Positions 59,155 through 64,000 of a DNA stretch of 64,000 nucleotides are shown here, piece by piece. How positions within the stretch are numbered: position 1 is the stretch's first letter; every line of letters starts with the position of its first letter. Source of the stretch: Steinernema hermaphroditum (taxonomy: Eukaryota; Nematoda; Chromadorea; Rhabditida; Steinernematidae); NCBI GenBank assembly GCA_030435675.1, contig CM059625.1, positions 15,872,001-15,936,000 on the forward strand, in the 5' to 3' direction. The notes below the pieces were generated by a model. That model saw only the letters and a list, made by a program, of their open reading frames with translations. It searched no databases and was not told the origin of the DNA. Made by a program: the position numbers and the translations under genes.

Positions 59155-59839
59155 ATGTTCTGTCTCCTTCTCGGGCTCACTCTCCTCTTCTTCACCAGCG
59201 CCGTTGAACTCAACAGCTGCAACTCTTTCAAAAGCTGTAAAGAGTGCGCCAACTCCAGCAACTGGTTGGGCTTGAAATGCGAGTAAGTTACAGTAGGAGA
59301 GGGCTCAATTCAAGAATCATTTCAGCTGGTGCGTTTCGTTTCGTTTTACAACTCCTGCGTGCCCTTCTTCTTCAACTCTTGTCCGCTGACCAGGCGTATC
59401 GAGTACGCTTACAACTGTCCATGTGAAATGCCGAAGGACATCGTCTACGATGAAGAGTTCGTGAAGCAGAAGATCCTCCCTCTGATCGCCGGCGCCAACG
59501 AGGACGACCAGGCTCGTGTTCAGAAGCTCCTCAACTCAGCCCGTTCGAGAACGTCATCCTGGGAAACGTCTTCGAAGTGCCGTGTGACCTCTTGAATACT
59601 GTAAGTCAGCCATTTTACGGAGATTAACCCATCGTATTTAGACCAAGTGCCACGCCTACAGGGCCGTCGTCCACAGCGAGAAAGCGATCGTCATCTCGTT
59701 CAGAGGAACGCAGGGAATCCCGTAGCTTCTTCTGCAACGAATCGACTTCTTCGTCACCAAGGCAACTATGCCCTTCGCGCCTACTGGTGGACGTGTCTTC
59801 GACTACTACCACCAAGCCTTCTATCGTCTTTGGGACTGA
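59155..59839 (+). pseudogene. Nematode class 3 lipase pseudogene, 3'-truncated
   Basis: A signal peptide (MFCLLLGLTLLFFTSAVELN) is followed by the Cys-rich N-terminal domain of worm lipase_3 proteins (CNSFKSCKECA, then CPCEMP), then EKAIVISFRGTQG and DFFVTKATM with GGRVFDYYHQAFYRLW. In the family this precedes the GHSLGG nucleophile, which is absent. Breaks: a 5 bp tandem duplication (TTTCG) at about 59334-59343 shifts the frame at the start of exon 2, another shift sits near 59540, a TAG at 59723-59725 and a TGA at 59837-59839 interrupt the domain, and nothing of the family follows. Introns 59283-59325 and 59600-59641 remain recognisable. Confidence 0.85.
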
Positions 59840-60054
59840 GCAGTGTTATTCTTCTTGCAAAACATTATATACGTACCAACCTCACTGCTTCTAATTTAAC
59901 GTTTCTCTTGTATGAGTATAATATGTAGAATTGTTTATTTTTGGTTACAGACCCGACTTTTGATGCGCAAGATTTCAGGGCGGGGTATTTCATCGCTAAT
60001 TTTAAGCTTGCGCTCGTTAAAAAGACCTAGTGTCGTGTCCGGGACACGGGGCCT

Positions 60055-61129
60055 TTAGTCAACAATAACTGCAACATCACGACGGTGATAGGCATGACGA
60101 GATCGAGGTTGAAACATCGGATTCGGCGGAAATATGACCATTGGCCACATTATTGGTCTCTCAGGCAGTGGAGGCCTCGGATCAGGCCGAGGCTCGCCAT
60201 ACCGGAAAAACTGTTCTGGGATGACTTCGTAAACATGGTGCTCGTTGTCCTTCCAAATGCTGAATCGACCGTGAAAGAAGGAAACGAACACTGTATTACC
60301 TGTTATGCCCCTCAGATTTCACTGAACTCTTCTTGAGGATTGATTTAGGCTGCGCCTCACGTAGACTTTGAACTTTTCGAACTCTCATCTGTTCACTTGA
60401 GATGTTGTGTTGAAAGAATGCCGTCACCGGCGGCTCGTTTATACTAATCCGCTTTGATCTGATTTGCGGACGGAGAATCTCGGCTCCTAAATTAGCTCAA
60501 AGCATAACTATGTTAGCTGTTTGTCGTGTAGCTCCCACTCACAGCTGTACTTACCATCGAAACATTCGCTGTCGTCGGTCTGCCTGCTCGAAGATCCGGA
60601 ACCTGAGCAATAATAGTCGACCCTTTTCTCATGTTCCGGATACGAATCGCTACTGTAATATTCCCTGCCATAATAGCGTCCCGGTATCCTCGGCGCACAT
60701 GGGTCCAAGCTGTTCAAGCTATCCGCACTAGAATACCGCGGCAGTCTGACATTCCGAGCGTTGTCGATTATATCCTTGATGATGGTGGTAAACTTATTGA
60801 AATATGGACGATGCCCTTCCACTTCATCAAGGGCGTCATCGTTAGGGAAATTCTAAAAGCAACGATTGGTACAGCCATCAGTCAGACGTAAGAGTGTATC
60901 ATATTTCTTATGGAGTAGAAAAGCTACTTACAGCGAAAGAGACGGAAGTACGTCGACTGTCGCATGTATTAAATCCGCCTTGAGAGAAATAGCCTTCGTC
61001 GCGAAAGTACGAGTCAATAGATGATTCAGCCCATGAGTTCACGGCCCGACGATCTTTTTGTTGCTCAGACGACGATGTCGAGGGAAAGGAGTTGTAATAG
61101 TCGGAGCTGTATGTGCCACTCGAGGACAT
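60055..61129 (-). CDS. Unrecognised protein, 288 aa, Ser/Tyr-rich
   Basis: Four exons: 60932-61129, 60555-60852, 60361-60486, 60055-60299; 867 nt, in frame. The start ATG lies just behind a TATTACAG acceptor, suggesting trans-splicing. Exons 1 and 2 are rich in Ser, Tyr, Asp and Gly (MSSSGTYSSDYYNSF, YYSSDSYPEHEKRVDYYCSG). Exon 3 is basic (LRPQIRSKRISINEPPVTAF). Exon 4 has FHGRFSIWKDNEHHVYEVIP and a proline-rich end (RPDPRPPLPERPIMWP). There is no signal peptide or membrane helix. I do not recognise a family. The donor used after exon 3 (GTGAGGCG, 61 bp intron) is the only choice I found that keeps the last exon in frame. Confidence 0.6.
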
Positions 61130-62852
61130 GACATCTGTAATAGCAAAAGAAAGGTAGCCCAAATGGCGTATGAACTGATGGTTTATGTGTAATACCACCA
61201 ACGAATGAAACGAAACAAATCATAGATTGGAAGGAGTCGGTTTAGTGATGTGGGTGCCAAAACATATCATTCATTTGCGAGAACGACAATCAGCTACACT
61301 TATTTGACACACAAAATTATGATTTTGTTTACAAAAGAAAAAATCAAGACAGAATCTTGTTGAAGCTTCTTTCCGCGTTTTTTTTTTCGCCAATAGTCAA
61401 CATGTACTTGGAAAGATACAGCAACTGACAGCTACTTTATTAATAGACGAGGTGAAACACTTCAACAAGCGCTGAAAATTTCAGTTCATAGAGGGCGAAC
61501 CTCATCGCAGCGTAACTGTTCTGAAGTAGCATGATCTAATCGAATTACAATCCATTCGGCCTCTTCATGCGAGTTCGAACGGCTGTTGTTGTGGAGAACA
61601 TTCAGTTTTGTACAACACACATAAAGCACGCAGTGACATAGAATATGCCAAGGGTACGGAAAAAATCGCGGTGCAAGCCACCTCGTGATATACTCAACGC
61701 GTCACCTTCTAAAAGTGCTGCCTCGATTACCTATCCCGCCGATGACATTTGCTATTTGCACTGCACTCGGTTGGGTTGAGTGGCTGTGGCAATGTACGCT
61801 TCCACCCAGAAGTCAATAAAATTACATGTGAGATACGTTTTTACGCCCACCCTGTAAACAGTCGATGTCAGCACTGTAGAAAAAAAGGATCAACATGAAA
61901 GGACAAACGAGTGTTGCGCGCGAAAGTTCGCAAGGAGCAACTGGTAATTAGTGGTGACAGGTAATGGACGCGAAGAGCGATGAAGCTCACAGGCGCTAAA
62001 CCGTGTGAACACACATTTCGACGCCTAAAACTGGTGCGGCGTTAACCTTGACAGTTACAATGAGCGGGGAGCGGCAGAATCTGTCAGCGCGAGCGGCGAT
62101 TGCATGTGATTAAGCAAGCCCGCGGTGAAAAGCAGTGCGCAAGCCGCCGACAGCCGGCCCATGGCCCGACGAGAACGGAGAAGTGAGCTGGCGTTCCTCA
62201 ACATACCGTGAGACAATAGGCTGAGCGAGAGAGATCGCGGATCGGATCTCCGAGGTAGCGCGGGAGATGCTCACACTTTATGCACACATAAATCTTCTCA
62301 TCGCTTTGATTATAAATCTCGTCGGTAGCTCATCGTTGGAGCTGGTGAACTTCAAAAGACTTAGGGGTCTTTGTTATGATTCAACAGGTGCGAATCCAAA
62401 AGCGAACGATTCGTGGTTGACGGGAGTTTTACTCCACTTAAAAAATCGTTATTTACCAGGCCATGTTGAAAACACTTTTTTTCTACCGGAATCACACTAG
62501 CTACAGCTTCTTTTATCTGTTAGTTCAATGCATCAAGCCGTAAAGTTCCAAATAAAGTGATTGAGGTTCGTGCGATTAGCACACTCAACGACCTTTTCTT
62601 TCGCGTCAAGCTCAGAACCAATGGTCCCGCTTGGTTATCATACGAACAAAATGGTAGTGGTGGGCAAAGTACTTGAATTAGTTTCTGTTCTATCTGGTAT
62701 CTAGAAAGTATAAGACTGCGTGACTGTGTGTTTTTCAGTCTTTATCCCGTCCGTTGATCCAACCGTAAGGCATCGCTTTTTGTGTCTTTGCTTTGCTTAT
62801 CCTGTCACCTTGATATATATGGTACAAAATCAAGTGACATCCACGCACTTCC
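61130..62852. other. Intergenic between two unrecognised genes
   Basis: Divergent promoter region. A frame at 62267-62500 starts with a signal-peptide-like stretch (MLTLYAHINLLIALIINLVG), but I found no downstream exons for it. No other feature is supported. Confidence 0.4.
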
Positions 62853-63887
62853 ATGGATTTCCTCAACCCGTACTTCTACGAGCACCTACTGCTACTTCTC
62901 TCCTTGGACGACGCTAAGAAACTTGCCGAACTCCACGAGAACACTGGCATCGCCGCATCTGCCGCATATTTTGCTTCGAACTACCGCAGGACCCATCTGG
63001 TTGTGACTTCAAGCGGTGTGAATGAGGGACTGCAACACGGCGTGATCTGCTGTTTCTTATTCGAGGAGAGAAACTCGTGGGCAGAACTCGTCTCAAAGGA
63101 GGAACTTAAGAATTTAGAAACATTTCGCATAGACCGCATATCTGCTGCTGAAATAAGTAGATGGGATTACTATCTGCCTCCGATTCGTGCACAGCCGATT
63201 CCGTTCGGTTCTATCGGCATTGGAAGCTGCTACTCGTCACCCGTGCCAAGGAATTTGAAGCCAACGTTTTGTTCGGAAGATAAAAACTGTCCCGAGATTA
63301 CACGTTTTCTACAACGATGCGTGTCTTCTCAGTGCGACGTAGAATCGGAGTGGATCTTTGAAGCACTGGGACCGCACTCCTCAATTTTTCGGGCCATGCT
63401 TGAGAGATTTAGATGGAATCAGGTGACAACATACTCCAGAAGAATGTTCGACACTGATATATTGGAAACCTATTGCCGCAACACCGTCAATTTACATCTC
63501 AGTCTCTGTCCTAACCTGGAATTTACATCTCAGTATGTGTCACCATGTGTATTAGTCAGCCTCCATATCGTGAGAAGAACACTCATCAGTCTTTTGAAGT
63601 TGGCTGAAGAGTTGCCGGAAAAGAAATGGAATGTACGAGTGACGGCTGACGACGGCGACAGGCACCTCTTTGTGGACGCGATTAAACCGCTCCTGTCTAC
63701 ACGTGGATTTGGAAGAACCGCGAAAGGACACTTCATCAAGAAAATGGGATCAATCGAAATCGAATTCGCGACCAGTCCTCTCGGCAGGGGAACAGTACAC
63801 TTTCTTTGGATCACGATGAAGAATATCCGCTCCGGAGGAGAATACACCGGAACGTTAGCCTACAACTACTGGTCTCATAAGCGTTAA
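62853..63887 (+). CDS. Unrecognised intronless protein, 344 aa
   Basis: A long single-exon ORF with a plausible polyA signal at 63939-63944, about 50 bp after the stop. The N-terminus (MDFLNPYFYEHLLLLLSLDD) is amphipathic, of a kind seen in F-box-like worm proteins, but I cannot confirm that. The central part is Cys-rich (CYSSP, CSEDKNCPEI, RCVSSQC). The C-terminal half is predicted mixed alpha/beta, ending TGTLAYNYWSHKR. No signal peptide, membrane helix or catalytic motif is evident. The long, coherent frame and codon composition favour a real gene. Upstream exons cannot be excluded. Confidence 0.6.
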   Translation: MDFLNPYFYEHLLLLLSLDDAKKLAELHENTGIAASAAYFASNYRRTHLVVTSSGVNEGLQHGVICCFLFEERNSWAELVSKEELKNLETFRIDRISAAEISRWDYYLPPIRAQPIPFGSIGIGSCYSSPVPRNLKPTFCSEDKNCPEITRFLQRCVSSQCDVESEWIFEALGPHSSIFRAMLERFRWNQVTTYSRRMFDTDILETYCRNTVNLHLSLCPNLEFTSQYVSPCVLVSLHIVRRTLISLLKLAEELPEKKWNVRVTADDGDRHLFVDAIKPLLSTRGFGRTAKGHFIKKMGSIEIEFATSPLGRGTVHFLWITMKNIRSGGEYTGTLAYNYWSHKR

Positions 63888-64000
63888 AGAAGCTCGCCTT
63901 CCAGTTTGCCGTCTAACGCTCTCGTTTCGCTATCGTAAAAATAAATTCAGTACGGAAATTACGCTGCACACATGAGTCGCAAACGATGCAATACCTTGTT

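Noticed and set aside
62267..62500. 77-aa frame with a signal-peptide-like start
   Set aside because: No downstream exon or family match; kept only as a remark in the intergenic entry.
1..64000. CRISPR arrays, bacterial operons, rRNA genes
   Set aside because: None seen; the gene structure is eukaryotic throughout.

Overview
The window looks like nuclear DNA of a nematode, probably a rhabditid/clade V-type worm, though the species cannot be fixed from sequence alone. Genes are split into short exons (about 60-350 bp) with GT..AG introns ending in worm-style TTTCAG or TTTTAG. Several starts sit directly behind such acceptors, as in trans-spliced messages, and the families are typical worm ones (degenerins, EGAL-1-like, CRELD, nematode class 3 lipase, Fer-like kinases). 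I see no bacterial operons, CRISPR arrays or rRNA.

Layout, left to right. 1.4-6.3 kb (+): an adhesion-type GPCR with cadherin, FN3-like, EGF, HRM, GAIN/GPS and 7TM parts. 8.1-13.7 kb (+): a 696-aa DEG/ENaC channel with a mariner remnant in its 2.4 kb intron. 13.9-14.5 kb (-): a small CS-domain protein. 16.2-18.3 kb (-): an Egalitarian/EGAL-1 homologue. About 9 kb without a supported gene follows. 27.4-29.5 kb (+): CRELD with two alternative last exons, one membrane-anchored and one ending in an ER-retention-like tail. 29.7-31.5 kb (+): a LACTB-type serine beta-lactamase-like protein about 160 bp behind the CRELD polyA signal, so a likely operon partner. 32.1-51.9 kb (+): a 20 kb SORBS (CAP/ponsin/vinexin) gene whose coding chain joins a PDZ domain, a SoHo-like motif, coiled coil and three SH3 domains. 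A 7.2 kb intron of it carries an intronless 224-aa ORF. 52.2-52.6 kb: a Tc1/mariner 3' remnant. 53.6-55.4 kb (+): a class A peptide-receptor-like GPCR. 55.6-57.3 kb (-): a NUP62/NPP-11-like nucleoporin whose FG exons are amplified in 245 bp tandem repeats. 57.7-59.1 kb and 59.2-59.8 kb (+): two adjacent decayed genes, a Fer-like SH2 tyrosine kinase and a class 3 lipase. 60.1-61.1 kb (-): an unrecognised 288-aa protein. 62.9-63.9 kb (+): an unrecognised intronless 344-aa ORF.

There is no single pathway here. Several genes share themes: surface receptors and channels (adhesion GPCR, degenerin, peptide GPCR), ER maturation of receptors (CRELD), adhesion/sarcomere scaffolding (SORBS) and mRNA transport (EGAL). 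I built all exon chains by hand from splice signals and reading phase. Most complete chains close in frame (total length divisible by three), which supports them, but no transcript evidence was available.
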